A DNA stretch of 64,000 nt. It comes from Oscillibacter valericigenes Sjm18-20. GTDB lineage: Bacteria > Bacillota > Clostridia > Oscillospirales > Oscillospiraceae. Numbering within the stretch: position 1 is the first letter of the stretch; the number at the start of each line of letters is the position of its first letter. Location: assembly GCA_000283575.1 (NCBI GenBank), contig AP012044.1:1612001-1676000 (forward strand). Reading direction: 5' to 3'. Positions 26,521-35,651 of this stretch are shown in pieces. The notes below the pieces were generated by a model. The model was not told the origin of the DNA. It saw only the letters and a list, made by a program, of their open reading frames with translations, and made no database searches. Both the position numbers and the translations under genes were made by a program.

Positions 26521-29430
26521 GTGGATAATAAGAACACGCCTCAAAACAACGATGCCAATCACAATGATACGGCATCCGTCTTTTTTCTGAATCCCCAGCT
26601 TATGGTCAGTGCGGCCGCCAAAGCAAAACAGCAGAAAAAGAATTTGCAGGAACTGACAGAACGCGCAAACGGCGACGATTTACAGGCACAGCACGAGCTT
26701 GCGATCTGCTATTATACAGGCGATGGTGTAAAACAAGATTATGAACAAGCCGTTTATTGGTTCAGCCGTGCTGCCGAGCAAGGACATGTCGTGGCACAAT
26801 ACAATTTGGGCAGTTGCTATGAAAACGGCGTTGGCGTGGACCTAGACGATGAAAAGGCTGTGCGGTGGTATCAGGAGGCGGCGGAGCAAAACTTCGCACC
26901 TGCACAGTGTGCCTACGGCTGGTATATGGAACTGGGCAGGGGTATAAAGGAGGACAAGGAACAGGCGGCGCATCTCTATCTGCTGTCTGCCGAACAGGGC
27001 TATGCTCCGGCGCAATGTAATTTGGGCTTTTTCTACTACCATGGTATTACTGTGGAAGTTGATAATCAGGAGGCTGTTCACTGGTTTTCGGAATCGGCGG
27101 AACGGGGGTATCCGCGGGCTCGGTTTTTGTTGGGAGAATGCTATGATTACGGCTATGGCGTACAGCAGGATAGGGCCAAAGCCGTTGAGTTATACCGCCT
27201 TGCCGCCGAGGACGATTTCGCTATGGCCCAGAGCAGACTTGGACTACTCTATTTGCGGGGAGAAGTTCTTGAACAAAGCGATGAGCAGGCATTTTTATGG
27301 TTTTCCAAAGGCGCCGAACAAGAAGAGCCTTCCGCACAGTGTCTCCTCGGGGAGTGCTATGAATTTGGCTACGGAACAGAGCCGAATCCCCAAAAGGCGT
27401 TGGAACTGTATCGGCAGGCCGCCGAACAAGGCTCTGTTCCGGCGCAATGTAATGTAGGCTATTGTTATTATGTAGGTGTCGGTGCAGAAGAAGACGAGGA
27501 AGAAGCTGTCAAATGGTTTTCTCTGGCGGCAGAGCGAGGGTATGCCCGCGCGCAGTGCCTGCTGGGGGAATGCTTGCTGAATGGCCATGGTGTTGAGAAA
27601 GGCCCCATTAAGGCAGCCGAATATTTTGGCGCGGCGGCTGGCCAAGGTTATCCGCAGGCGCAATTTAACCTTGGCTGGTGCTTTGAGTGCGGCATTGGCG
27701 TGGAGCAGGATCTGGAAAAAGCACGAGAGCTATATCGGCAGTCCGCCGAACACGGGTATGTCCCCGCTCAGTGCAATTTGGGAAATCTATATTATTCGGG
27801 CATCGGTGTAGAGGAAAATAACGAGGAAGCCGCCAAATGGTTTGCGCTGGCGGCGGAGCGGCGGTATCCTCGGGCACAGTTTTTACTGGGGGAATGCTTC
27901 GAAAACGGCTTTGGAGTGGAAAAAGGCAATGAAAAGGCATTGGAGCTATATCGATTGTCCGCCGAACAGGGGTATGCCACGGCACAGAACAGGGTCGGTG
28001 TTTTTTATTATCACGGAATTGTGGTGGAGCAAGACTATCCGGCAGCTATGAAATGGTTTGAACGTGCGGCGGAGCAGGGATTCATCAGTGCCAGACACAG
28101 TCTTGGAAAATGCTATGAATTCGGCTACGGTGTGAAGAAGGATTACGCGCAGGCCGCAGAGCATTATCATATTTCAGCAGGTCAGGGCTATGCGCCGTCA
28201 CAGGTGGATTTGGGCGTGTTTTATGAGAATGGATGGGGTGTGGAAAAAAATCTGGAAACAGCCTTTCATTTTCACATGATGGCTGCAAAGCAGGGTTTTG
28301 CAATCGGACAGTGCAATGTGGGCTACTGCTACGAAGCTGGAACTGGCATAGAGATAAATTACGCCGAAGCGCTGCGCTGGTATCGCCTTTCTGCGGAGCA
28401 GAGACATGCGCGGGCACAGTATCATTTGGGGCTTTGCTATGAGGATGGCATAGGTGTGGAACCCGACTTTTCAGAAGCAATGGCATGGTATCAGCTTGCC
28501 GCCGAGCAGGGTTACGTGTACTCTCAGCGTAGTATGGGCCGTTTTTATGAAAAAGGGCTTGGAGTCGGGCAGGACTATGAGGAAGCAATCAAATGGTTCT
28601 CTCTTGCCGCCAAACAGGGGGATGACGAGTCCATGTGCACATTGGGTATTTTTTTCAAACACGGGCGAGGCGTGCAGCAAGATTACCAGAAAGCCATATG
28701 GTGGTATCAACAGGCCGTAGATCTGGACTGCGCGCGGGCACAGACCTGCCTTGCCATCATGTATGAAAAGGGATTGGAAGTAGATCGGGATTACGGGGAA
28801 GCCGCCCGGCTGTATCGCCTTGCCGCAGACAACGGAGATATGCATGCGGTGTATAACCTCGCGGTGTTGTACGATTATGGGCGCGGTATGCCGCAGGATC
28901 AGGTTGAGGCGGTTCGCCTGTACCGGATAGCCGCCGAGCAGGGTCAGCCCAGTGCTCTGGCCAATCTGGGCTATGCCTACAACCATGCGGAGGGTGGGTT
29001 GGAAAAGGATTCGCAGGAGGCATTCCGGCTATACCGGCTGGCGGCAGAAAAAGGAAACGCAGTTGCACAGTGTAACTTAGGAGTCATGTACAAAAACGGG
29101 GAGAATGTGGAACGTGATCTGCAAGAGGCGGTTCGCCTTTATCGTCTTGCGGCCGAACAGGGCAATCTGACGGCGCTCAACAATTTGGGCGAATGCTATG
29201 AAAATGGTGAAGGGGTAGAGCAGGATTACGCACAGGCCATGCAGCTTTACCGGCAAGCCTTTGAACGGGGTCATGCGTTCGCGGCATCCAGCATAGGGGC
29301 TCTTTATGAAAAAGGGCTTGGCGTTGAGATAGACCGTGACGAGGCAATTCACTGGTACCGTCTGGGGGCGGATCAGGGAGATGAATCTTCAAAAAAAGAT
29401 CTAGAGCGTTTATCTGATTTTTTGGGTTAA
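26521..29430 (+). CDS. Giant Sel1-repeat (TPR-like) protein
   Basis: 969 residues from a GTG; AGAAGGGAG lies somewhat far upstream (about 13 bases). No signal peptide, so cytoplasmic. After a 50-residue polar head almost the whole length is about 25 Sel1-like repeats of 36 residues, each of the pattern A-Q-xx-L-G-xx-Y-xx-G-x-G-V-xx-D-xx-xA-xx-W-[YF]-xx-A-A-xx-G. Repeats 4-14 show a two-repeat (72-residue) period. Family role: alpha-solenoid scaffold for protein-protein contacts. No catalytic domain is attached, and partners are unknown. Confidence 0.93.
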   Translation: MDNKNTPQNNDANHNDTASVFFLNPQLMVSAAAKAKQQKKNLQELTERANGDDLQAQHELAICYYTGDGVKQDYEQAVYWFSRAAEQGHVVAQYNLGSCYENGVGVDLDDEKAVRWYQEAAEQNFAPAQCAYGWYMELGRGIKEDKEQAAHLYLLSAEQGYAPAQCNLGFFYYHGITVEVDNQEAVHWFSESAERGYPRARFLLGECYDYGYGVQQDRAKAVELYRLAAEDDFAMAQSRLGLLYLRGEVLEQSDEQAFLWFSKGAEQEEPSAQCLLGECYEFGYGTEPNPQKALELYRQAAEQGSVPAQCNVGYCYYVGVGAEEDEEEAVKWFSLAAERGYARAQCLLGECLLNGHGVEKGPIKAAEYFGAAAGQGYPQAQFNLGWCFECGIGVEQDLEKARELYRQSAEHGYVPAQCNLGNLYYSGIGVEENNEEAAKWFALAAERRYPRAQFLLGECFENGFGVEKGNEKALELYRLSAEQGYATAQNRVGVFYYHGIVVEQDYPAAMKWFERAAEQGFISARHSLGKCYEFGYGVKKDYAQAAEHYHISAGQGYAPSQVDLGVFYENGWGVEKNLETAFHFHMMAAKQGFAIGQCNVGYCYEAGTGIEINYAEALRWYRLSAEQRHARAQYHLGLCYEDGIGVEPDFSEAMAWYQLAAEQGYVYSQRSMGRFYEKGLGVGQDYEEAIKWFSLAAKQGDDESMCTLGIFFKHGRGVQQDYQKAIWWYQQAVDLDCARAQTCLAIMYEKGLEVDRDYGEAARLYRLAADNGDMHAVYNLAVLYDYGRGMPQDQVEAVRLYRIAAEQGQPSALANLGYAYNHAEGGLEKDSQEAFRLYRLAAEKGNAVAQCNLGVMYKNGENVERDLQEAVRLYRLAAEQGNLTALNNLGECYENGEGVEQDYAQAMQLYRQAFERGHAFAASSIGALYEKGLGVEIDRDEAIHWYRLGADQGDESSKKDLERLSDFLG

Positions 29431-29524
29431 CGATATTGCTAATGCTGCTACCTTCGTCAGGTTGTTCGGGCAAAGAGGCATGTTACGCAAACTTGAAGAG
29501 AAGCCTGACAAATATTGCCGGACC

Positions 29525-29573
29525 AGCTGCCTTTTAAGCAGTGGGTCCGGGGTCGAATCCCCGCCGGGTCACC
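29525..29573 (+). repeat. tRNA-Lys(TTT) 3' fragment, second copy
   Basis: Same anticodon arm CTGCCTTTTAAGCAG and T arm as at 17,884, but with one T missing in the T loop (GGGGTCGAATCCCC), so not a functional tRNA. The copies are direct repeats 11.6 kb apart. Confidence 0.7.
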
Positions 29574-29645
29574 TGTCAGCGCCAGTGAATTTTCTCCTTC
29601 CATTTTTGATGTATCATTATCTTTCTTCCAATTGAATAACCCCAT
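29574..29645 (-). pseudogene. Gene start cut off at the tRNA-Lys fragment
   Basis: GGAGGAAATTGT precedes ATG and a frame MGLFNWKKDNDTSKMEGENS that runs straight into the tRNA-Lys remnant. A good ribosome site and a plausible N-terminus suggest the 5' end of a real gene whose body was lost at the integration junction. Confidence 0.4.
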
Positions 29646-29845
29646 ACAATTTCCTCCAGTTCATATTTCATACACATATCAAATACATAACAAACAATTT
29701 GGCGAATTGCGCAGTATGGTACTAATCTACTATTTTCTAATTCTAGAGCTATCTGGCTGTTTGCAAACCTAAGGGATACCCCTCGGGCTTGTCCTGTATT
29801 AAATATGATGGGTACTTAAGTGCCATATAGAATCGCGACGTATTT

Positions 29846-30274
29846 CTTATTTGAGTACAAGATTAGGCCTCATTTTGTTTAAGCTTGCGCAGTACACGCA
29901 GCGATTTATCAAGAAGAGTACTATCATACAGCCCAATAACCGCCCAAAGAATATCGTCCTGTTGTTTGATTTGCTGATAGTATACCATTACAGCATAACA
30001 GAGGACCATCAGCATTGTAAAAGATGGAAGAGATAAAAACCCCCAACTTCCAATGTTTCCCAGTTCCTCGGCTTTTGTGTTTACGTCATCCTGTATAATG
30101 AAAAGGAAAACCGTGACGAGCATCAGACATAATAAAACAGGCACCGAAATTGATACCGAAAAAAGTGAAATTATCATACAGATAATGTAAATAGCAAAAA
30201 AACAACTGATATGATAGAGAAGTAGCGTCGTAGCGCAGCTTTGCGGTTCTCCACCATTTACTGTCCTCCTTAAA
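29846..30274 (-). repeat. Duplicated locus, copy 1 (about 430 bp)
   Basis: Nearly identical to 34,308-34,733 in the same orientation; both cover a whole small-membrane-protein unit with its AAGGAGGA ribosome site. Direct repeats 4.46 kb apart. Confidence 0.85.
29866..30263 (-). CDS. Small membrane protein unit, copy 1 (leader ORF plus membrane ORF)
   Basis: After AAGGAGGACAGTAA, an ATG opens a 27-residue frame (MVENRKAALRRYFSIISVVF then LLFTLSV). It stops at TGA, whose A-TGA overlaps the ATG of the next frame, MIISLFSVSISVPVLLCLML. That frame gives about 104 residues with helices near 3-28 and 50-70 and a charged tail ending RKLKQNEA. Either two coupled cistrons or an ancestral frameshift; copy 2 has the same arrangement. 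Function unknown. Confidence 0.55.
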
Positions 30275-30282
30275 AGCAATGC

Positions 30283-30483
30283 TTAGCGCTTTGGATTAAA
30301 AGATACATTATAAGCGCCAGGCCAATTCAAATTAACGAACGGATGCGCATCCCAGCCAAGCAAAACCTTAGAAGATCCGCCGGAATTAGAATCATAAACA
30401 ACAGAGAGTTTGCTGTACCTGTTTGCATCATCTTTGATATTGGAGTCGCTCAAGGTTACAATCAGCTTGAGCCTTCTTCGCAT
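30283..30483 (-). pseudogene. C-terminal fragment of an unidentified protein
   Basis: 66 residues at most. The tail SGGSSKVLLGWDAHPFVNLN then WPGAYNVSFNPKR looks like a beta-rich C-terminus; the start has no ribosome site. It ends just before the copy 1 membrane unit. Family not recognised. Confidence 0.3.
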
Positions 30484-30651
30484 AGTGTAAATATTACAGG
30501 AAGCTAATTAGTGCCGCTATGCCATACAATGCAATGCAATGCTTTTAAACTATATCCTTTTGAATGTTGACAAAGCCCCCGGTGGAAAGCTGCTGTAGCG
30601 TAAAATATGTAGCCAGCTTTTCGCCCTTTGTGAACTAACTCCGTTTCTGTT

Positions 30652-31173
30652 TTACCCTAACTTTTTTTCAAGGCAGACAAGCTGTAGACCATCAATTCCA
30701 TTAAAAGCACAAGGTACAATAGCTCGTTCGCTATAACCAAGCTTTTTGTAGAGCGCACGTGCGACGGTATTCTTTGCATTTGTATCCATGCGTAGGTAGT
30801 GGCAATTATACTTCAATGCGAATTCTTCATAAAAACGTACGAACTTACTCCCAATCCCACAGCCAGATGCGTCCGGATCAACCACCAGTGTGTGGATGAC
30901 CATGACCTCAGAATCAGGAGCATTATACGCCCATTGGCAGTTAGCGTACTCCGGCACCTGTTCCTGATTGATTCTGGCTGCTGCAAGGACGCGTCCGTCT
31001 TCTTCCAAAACATACAACTCATTTTTAGAAAATGCATCCTGTGCAGTCTTTTCTGTAGGATAAATATTCTTTTTCCAGCCGGTACATACTTTCCCTTCAG
31101 CCTCAAGCTCTAAAATCTTGCTGTATATATTTACAATCCTTGGAATGTCTTTTTTCGTTGCTTTTCGAATCAT
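30652..31173 (-). CDS. GNAT-family N-acetyltransferase
   Basis: 173 residues from the inner ATG (MIRKATKKDIPRIVNIYSKI), preferred because GGAAGG lies nine bases before it; a start six codons earlier is possible. GNAT fold: beta-4 LVVDPDASGCGIGSKFV with the acetyl-CoA loop (Q/RxxGxG-like GCGIGS) and ARALYKKLGYSE near the end. Acceptor substrate unknown. Single gene, no obvious partner. Confidence 0.9.
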   Translation of the reverse strand: MIRKATKKDIPRIVNIYSKILELEAEGKVCTGWKKNIYPTEKTAQDAFSKNELYVLEEDGRVLAAARINQEQVPEYANCQWAYNAPDSEVMVIHTLVVDPDASGCGIGSKFVRFYEEFALKYNCHYLRMDTNAKNTVARALYKKLGYSERAIVPCAFNGIDGLQLVCLEKKLG

Positions 31174-31429
31174 AAAGTTTAATCCTTCCATACTTAATAT
31201 TCATTAACAGAAGATAATAATCATAATCTTTGAAAGAAAGGCCATAATAATTATTGGGTACAAAAGTGCCCAGCAGATATTTAGTTTGAAATCAGGAGAT
31301 GATTGAGTTGAATCGATCTATCTTTAATCCTATTATGATTTGAGCTGTTTAGCTGAAAGATTAACGGAAAAATTAGACTGATAAACTCCATTTTCCTGAC
31401 CTGCCCCCTGATTTCGCGCAGAGGGAATG

Positions 31430-32179
31430 TTAGTAACAACTTGAAAGTTTCAAGGCATATTCTTCCGGCGTCAGGTTGTCGAGAGAGGAATGCGGCCTGA
31501 TCCTGTTATATTCCAACCGCCAGTTTTCAATTATCTCCCTTGCCTCAGACAAGCTTTGAAACCAATGTTGGTTTAGGCATTCCGCGCGGAGTTTCCCGTT
31601 GAAGCTTTCTATGTAGCCGTTTTGCATGGGCTTTCCCGGATCTGTAAAAATGTGTTCCACTTTGTGATCGTACGCCCAGGCATTCATTACATTACTGGTA
31701 AATTCAGAGCCGTTATCGGTCAGAATTTCTTTCGGCAGCCCCCGGAACAAGGCGATCCGGTTTAGAACAGCCGATACCCTCCGCCCGGAGAGAGAGCTAT
31801 CCACTTCAAGAGTCAGACATTCCCGCGTCACTTCATCAATTACGGTCAGAACGCGAATGTTTGAGCCATATCTGGTTCTGTCGCTGACAAAATCCATCGA
31901 CCAGCGAGCATTCATTTCTTTTGCGGTGCGTTCCGGCATGCCGCGCTTTTCATATTTCTTCTTTTTGCTTCGCTTCTGAAGGGTTAATCCTGCATCCTTG
32001 TAAAGCCTGTATGTTTTTGTGTGGTTAATCTCAAAGCCTTCGCGCAGAAGCATGACATGTAACCGGCGATAACCAAATCGTTTCCAGCGCACCGAAAGTG
32101 CCTTCAGCCGTTCTGTTACCAAAGTATCCCCGCTTTTATCGGTCGGCTTGTATCGTTTGCTGTTCTGGCTGATCCCCAT
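31430..32179 (-). CDS. IS407-group OrfB transposase, copy 3
   Basis: 249 residues from the ATG, DDE triad intact. Differs from copy 1 by NHTKTYR for NHKKTYR and ECLTLE for ECLALE. Confidence 0.93.
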   Translation of the reverse strand: MGISQNSKRYKPTDKSGDTLVTERLKALSVRWKRFGYRRLHVMLLREGFEINHTKTYRLYKDAGLTLQKRSKKKKYEKRGMPERTAKEMNARWSMDFVSDRTRYGSNIRVLTVIDEVTRECLTLEVDSSLSGRRVSAVLNRIALFRGLPKEILTDNGSEFTSNVMNAWAYDHKVEHIFTDPGKPMQNGYIESFNGKLRAECLNQHWFQSLSEAREIIENWRLEYNRIRPHSSLDNLTPEEYALKLSSCY

Positions 32180-32256
32180 TAGCCTGCACGCGCGGCGCTC
32201 GCTGATTTCATAGCATTCCTGTACTCCGGCTGCTATTTTGCGTTTTACGGCAGGCT

Positions 32257-32520
32257 TCAGACGTTTTTTGAAAGCACGTCCTTTAATATCTTATTATCCA
32301 AAGACAAGTCGGCGACCATTTCTTTCAGCCGACGGTTTTCTTCTTCAAGCTGTTTCAGACGCTTGGCTTCACTAACGTCCATGCCGCCATATTTGCTTTT
32401 CCAACGGTAAAAAGTCTGTTCTGTGATATTGTACTCACGGACAATATCCACTGCCTTCTTGCCACCCTCGTGCTCCTTGAGAATCTTGATGAGCTGTTCT
32501 TCTGTAAACCTTACCTTCAT
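32257..32520 (-). CDS. IS407-group OrfA, copy 3
   Basis: 87 residues, identical in translation to copy 1, with the A AAA AAC slippery site at the end. Confidence 0.93.
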   Translation of the reverse strand: MKVRFTEEQLIKILKEHEGGKKAVDIVREYNITEQTFYRWKSKYGGMDVSEAKRLKQLEEENRRLKEMVADLSLDNKILKDVLSKNV

Positions 32521-32597
32521 GTCAATCACTCCATTTTTTCTATTGTAGCATATCGTGACTAACATTCCTATTGACGAAGTTTTTCGGGTTCAGGTCA

Positions 32598-33058
32598 ATC
32601 CGAATTATGACATTGATCGATGAGGCCACAAGGCAATGCCTTGCTCTGGAGGTAGATAGCTCCATCACGGGGAGGAAAGTAGCCTCCGTGCTTAACCGAG
32701 CAGCCCTGTTTCGGGGATTACCCAAAGAGATCTTGACCGATAATGGTTCTGAGTTCACCGGAAATGCTCTGAATGCCTGGGGACACGATCGCGGAGTGGA
32801 ACACATCTTTACCGATCCTGGCTGCCCGACACAAAACGGGTATATTGAAAGTTTCAATGGCAAATTAAGAGATGAATGCCTCAATCAAAACTGGTTTTCC
32901 AGTCTGTCAGAAGCAAAGAGTATTATCGAAGAATGGCGGTTGGAGTACAACAAACTCAGGCCTCACTCATCTCTTGGCAACTTGACCCCGGAAGAATACG
33001 CCCTTAAAATTTCAGGTGATTACTAGCATTCCAAGTGGTCGGATTGGGGGGCAGGTCA
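32598..33058 (+). mobile_element. Diverged IS407-group element, right-half remnant
   Basis: The transposase C-terminal half ([20 protein letters not shown] through PEEYALKISGDY) is clearly related to OrfB of element B but diverged at many sites. It keeps [10 protein letters not shown] and [10 protein letters not shown]. Its right end reads, inward, TGACCTGCCCCCCAATCCGA. The left half has been replaced by element B copy 3. Confidence 0.85.
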
Positions 33059-33123
33059 ATATTTATTACATATCCTACAATCAGTGGGACAAAAGTCAAT
33101 AATATGAGAATGCTTTTTTTCAT
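33059..33123 (-). pseudogene. N-terminus of a membrane or secreted protein cut by an IS
   Basis: ATG after GGGAGTACGCGT gives MKKSILILLTFVPLIVGYVI, a hydrophobic leader, then runs into the IS end. The remainder is not found with certainty on the far side of the IS pair. Confidence 0.5.
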
Positions 33124-33257
33124 ACGCGTACTCCCTGATAATTTGGAATAATTAACTTTTTAAGGATAGGTATGTCTTAAACATTAAGCGAAGCTCAGCG
33201 AGTTGTATAACCGAGAAATTTGGCACGATCACAGATGCATGAAAATTAAGTAACGAG

Positions 33258-33545
33258 CTATAAGTCATACTTGTTCCGCACTTTAAATACAAGAACAAAT
33301 ACTATTGCGCCAATGACTATTAAACCAATGCAGAATTGCAATGTATTTTGTTCGTAAAAATTCGGATATTTTAATCCCATAAGAATAAATCCAACTCCAA
33401 GTATCAAGTTTGGTAGGGCAATATCTCGTTGGAAATCTTTTCGCCAAGGCTCTTCTCTATATTTCCTCCAAACAATATAAGGATAGCCAAGCCAGCTTAG
33501 AATTGCCATCACAAGCCAATAGATACCTAAAAATACAATCGTCAA
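33258..33545 (-). CDS. Small membrane protein, three predicted helices
   Basis: 95 residues from a TTG with GAAGTGA upstream. Helices at about 3-22, 46-58 and 70-88, with a basic loop WRKYREEPWRKDFQRD. Resembles small DUF-type proteins of mobile regions. No function known. Confidence 0.6.
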   Translation of the reverse strand: MTIVFLGIYWLVMAILSWLGYPYIVWRKYREEPWRKDFQRDIALPNLILGVGFILMGLKYPNFYEQNTLQFCIGLIVIGAIVFVLVFKVRNKYDL

Positions 33546-33707
33546 ATTATCACTTCGTTCCTATTGAAACTAACTGAGAAGTTCATGTTGTAAACAAATC
33601 TATTAGCTAAAGCTAATACGAATTTGGCATAGTAGCCGTTACTTCCCTTGGACTCACCCCATTGTGGCCTTTTGGCACACAATAATACCCCATGTACTAA
33701 GCAAATC

Positions 33708-34229
33708 TTATACATTGCATATTGCTAAATCATATAACAGGTGTACAAGAATTAACGAGTAAATTGAGCAGTTTCTATTTTTAACTAATACAATTGCAAA
33801 AAGCAACCCCACGATTAGCGCAACGACAAATTGGACTGGATTTTGATAAAATACAAAGTGAAGACCTGCAAACAGTGCAGCTGTACACAGAATGGCTCCC
33901 ATGGCTGATTTGGTAATCCTCTTGAAAATACATAATAGATATCCGCGAAAAAGAAGTTCCTCTGTTACCGCAACAAGAAGCTGAAAAGCGAAAAAGTTAA
34001 CCCTGGCAAAAACACCAAGTTTCATAAATTGAAAAACCGAGAAAGAGTGGAACCACACAAGATTTATAATTCCAAGAGTAAAAATTAAGATGAAGGCTAA
34101 AGCCAATCCAATTAAAATTTGCTGAAAAATATGTTTATAGGAAAAATGAACAACACATATGCACTCATTATTATTTTTTATACGTGCAATAGTAATAATC
34201 AGCACTACTATATAGATGACATAGTACAT
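33708..34229 (-). CDS. CPBP-family intramembrane metalloprotease
   Basis: 173 residues, helices throughout. Abi/CPBP motifs: EELLFRGY with Glu90, Glu91 and Arg95, AGLHFVFY, and LVHLLYDLAI at the end. CAGGAG precedes the ATG. Family roles include CAAX-type prenyl-protein processing and self-immunity to bacteriocins; no bacteriocin gene is visible, though the adjacent small membrane units could be partners. Confidence 0.88.
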   Translation of the reverse strand: MYYVIYIVVLIITIARIKNNNECICVVHFSYKHIFQQILIGLALAFILIFTLGIINLVWFHSFSVFQFMKLGVFARVNFFAFQLLVAVTEELLFRGYLLCIFKRITKSAMGAILCTAALFAGLHFVFYQNPVQFVVALIVGLLFAIVLVKNRNCSIYSLILVHLLYDLAICNV

Positions 34230-34307
34230 TATTTAAACTCCTGTAAACTGTTAAGCCTTAAAATTAAGATTACAGCCTTGACTTTCTGTGTGTAGGCGCA
34301 TTTCTTA

Positions 34308-34733
34308 TTTGAATACAAGACTAGGCCCCATTTTCTTTAAGTTTGCGCAGTGCACGCAGCGATTTATCAAGAAGAGTACTATCATACAGCCCAATAACCA
34401 GCCCAAGAACATCGTCCTGTTGTTTGATTTGTAGATAGTATACCATTACAGCATAACAGAGGACCATCAGCATTGTAAAAGATGGAAGAGATAAAAACCC
34501 CCAACTTCCAATGTTTCCTAGTTCCTCGGCTTTTGTGTTTACGTCATCCTGTATAATGAAAAGGAAAACCGTGACGAGCATCAGACATAATAAAACAGGC
34601 ATGGAAATTGATACCGAAAAAAGTGAAATTATCATACAGATAATGTAAATAGCAAAAAAACAACTGATATGATAGAGAAGTAGCGTCGTAGCACAGCTTT
34701 GCGGTTCTCCTCCATTTTCTATCCTCCTTAAAA
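34308..34733 (-). repeat. Duplicated locus, copy 2
   Basis: Counterpart of 29,846-30,274. The flanks diverge at once outside the stated limits. Confidence 0.85.
34324..34714 (-). CDS. Small membrane protein unit, copy 2
   Basis: AAGGAGGATAGAA then ATG opens MEENRKAVLRRYFSIISVVF and LLFTLSV, again stopping in an ATGA overlap with MIISLFSVSISMPVLLCLML. The second frame ends RALRKLKENGA. A few substitutions separate it from copy 1. The overlap is conserved, so the split predates the duplication or is functional. Confidence 0.55.
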
Positions 34734-34841
34734 GGATAATTCAATGTCATTAAGTATTTCAAAATTTACTAATCCAAAGAAATACAAGAAGCATGGAAGG
34801 GGAGTTGCCTATTTCCAATGGCTGTTCAATAAATGAAATTA

Positions 34842-35012
34842 TCATCTTTTGTTATCTTTGAAAAACCAATAAATTTCCCTTCCGGCACAAAATATTAAAG
34901 CCACAATAACCACATAATTTATGGATTTTAACAAGCATGAAATCAAAACTAATGCTAGAAAAAACAATGCAGAAAACCAATAACTCAAATTATGTTTATA
35001 TCGTCTTTTCAT
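34842..35012 (-). CDS. Very small membrane protein (56 residues)
   Basis: MKRRYKHNLSYWFSALFF start with a basic head and two hydrophobic helices (about 11-28 and 30-45), ending WFFKDNKR. The ribosome site is weak. Lies upstream of the copy 2 unit in the same direction. Confidence 0.4.
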   Translation of the reverse strand: MKRRYKHNLSYWFSALFFLALVLISCLLKSINYVVIVALIFCAGREIYWFFKDNKR

Positions 35013-35224
35013 TACTATAAACTCTATTCAAATTTTGATATTTACGAGTCTACATTTTACAAACTCTGCAAATCAAATACTGCAAATTATATTTAATTTG
35101 CGCCATCCAATATAATGACTAGCCTTTGGCGTTTTTTATATTTTTAATGAAGAGTAAATTTAGCCTGAGTTTATTAACCGTTAAGCAAAGCTTATAAACT
35201 CCGCAGAGTTTCCTAATTTTTCTA

Positions 35225-35461
35225 TTAATATTGAATTATGATCTTTTTACAGTTACGGCAAATAAAAGCTGCTGGCCAAGTTGGAGAGACATCTAAAATT
35301 CCAGGAGGGAGTGAGACGGTATTCTTTTTAGCCATAGATTTGGCTGAATATGTCCATGGCATTTTTTCATTTATAGGCAAAAAATAGTTTCCGCCTTTGC
35401 TTCTCAATGTCCCTTCTTCCATTTCTTGGCCGCACCATGGACAGGCTTCTATTTTGGGCAT
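35225..35461 (-). CDS. Zinc-ribbon protein of the DUF6487 type
   Basis: 78 residues. CPWCGQEMEEGTL near the start and CRNCKKIIIQY at the end supply the four Cys; the middle carries LPPGILDVSPTWPAAFIC. GGAGG lies before the ATG. Common as a lone small gene in Clostridia; role unknown. Confidence 0.75.
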   Translation of the reverse strand: MPKIEACPWCGQEMEEGTLRSKGGNYFLPINEKMPWTYSAKSMAKKNTVSLPPGILDVSPTWPAAFICRNCKKIIIQY

Positions 35462-35579
35462 CTTCTTTAGCCTCCATTAGGCAGAATTTCTTAATTGAGG
35501 CGCTGCTTAGGTATATCATAAACATAGCACTAAACCGCTGGCGCGGTGGTATCTAAACCCTGAATTTTTCTTCTATCGA

Positions 35580-35612
35580 ACCTGCTGCAGTTGCGGCAGG
35601 TTTTCTCTTTGC
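35580..35612 (+). terminator. Hairpin upstream of the IS91-type genes
   Basis: AACCTGC and GCAGGTT pair around a Cys-free GC loop, followed by TTCTCTTTGCC. May be the outer boundary of the IS91-type element. Confidence 0.45.
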
Positions 35613-35651
35613 CCTTTACAATGGAAACATCACTTTTAAGGAGATGATTCC

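Larger units (their letters stand above)
31397..32597 (-). mobile_element. IS407-group element B, copy 3 (1,201 bp)
   Basis: Complete ends. The flanks TTCC and ATCC do not match. Its right end abuts a diverged relative (32,598-33,058), so the junction probably arose by recombination or insertion into that relative with deletion. Confidence 0.93.
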
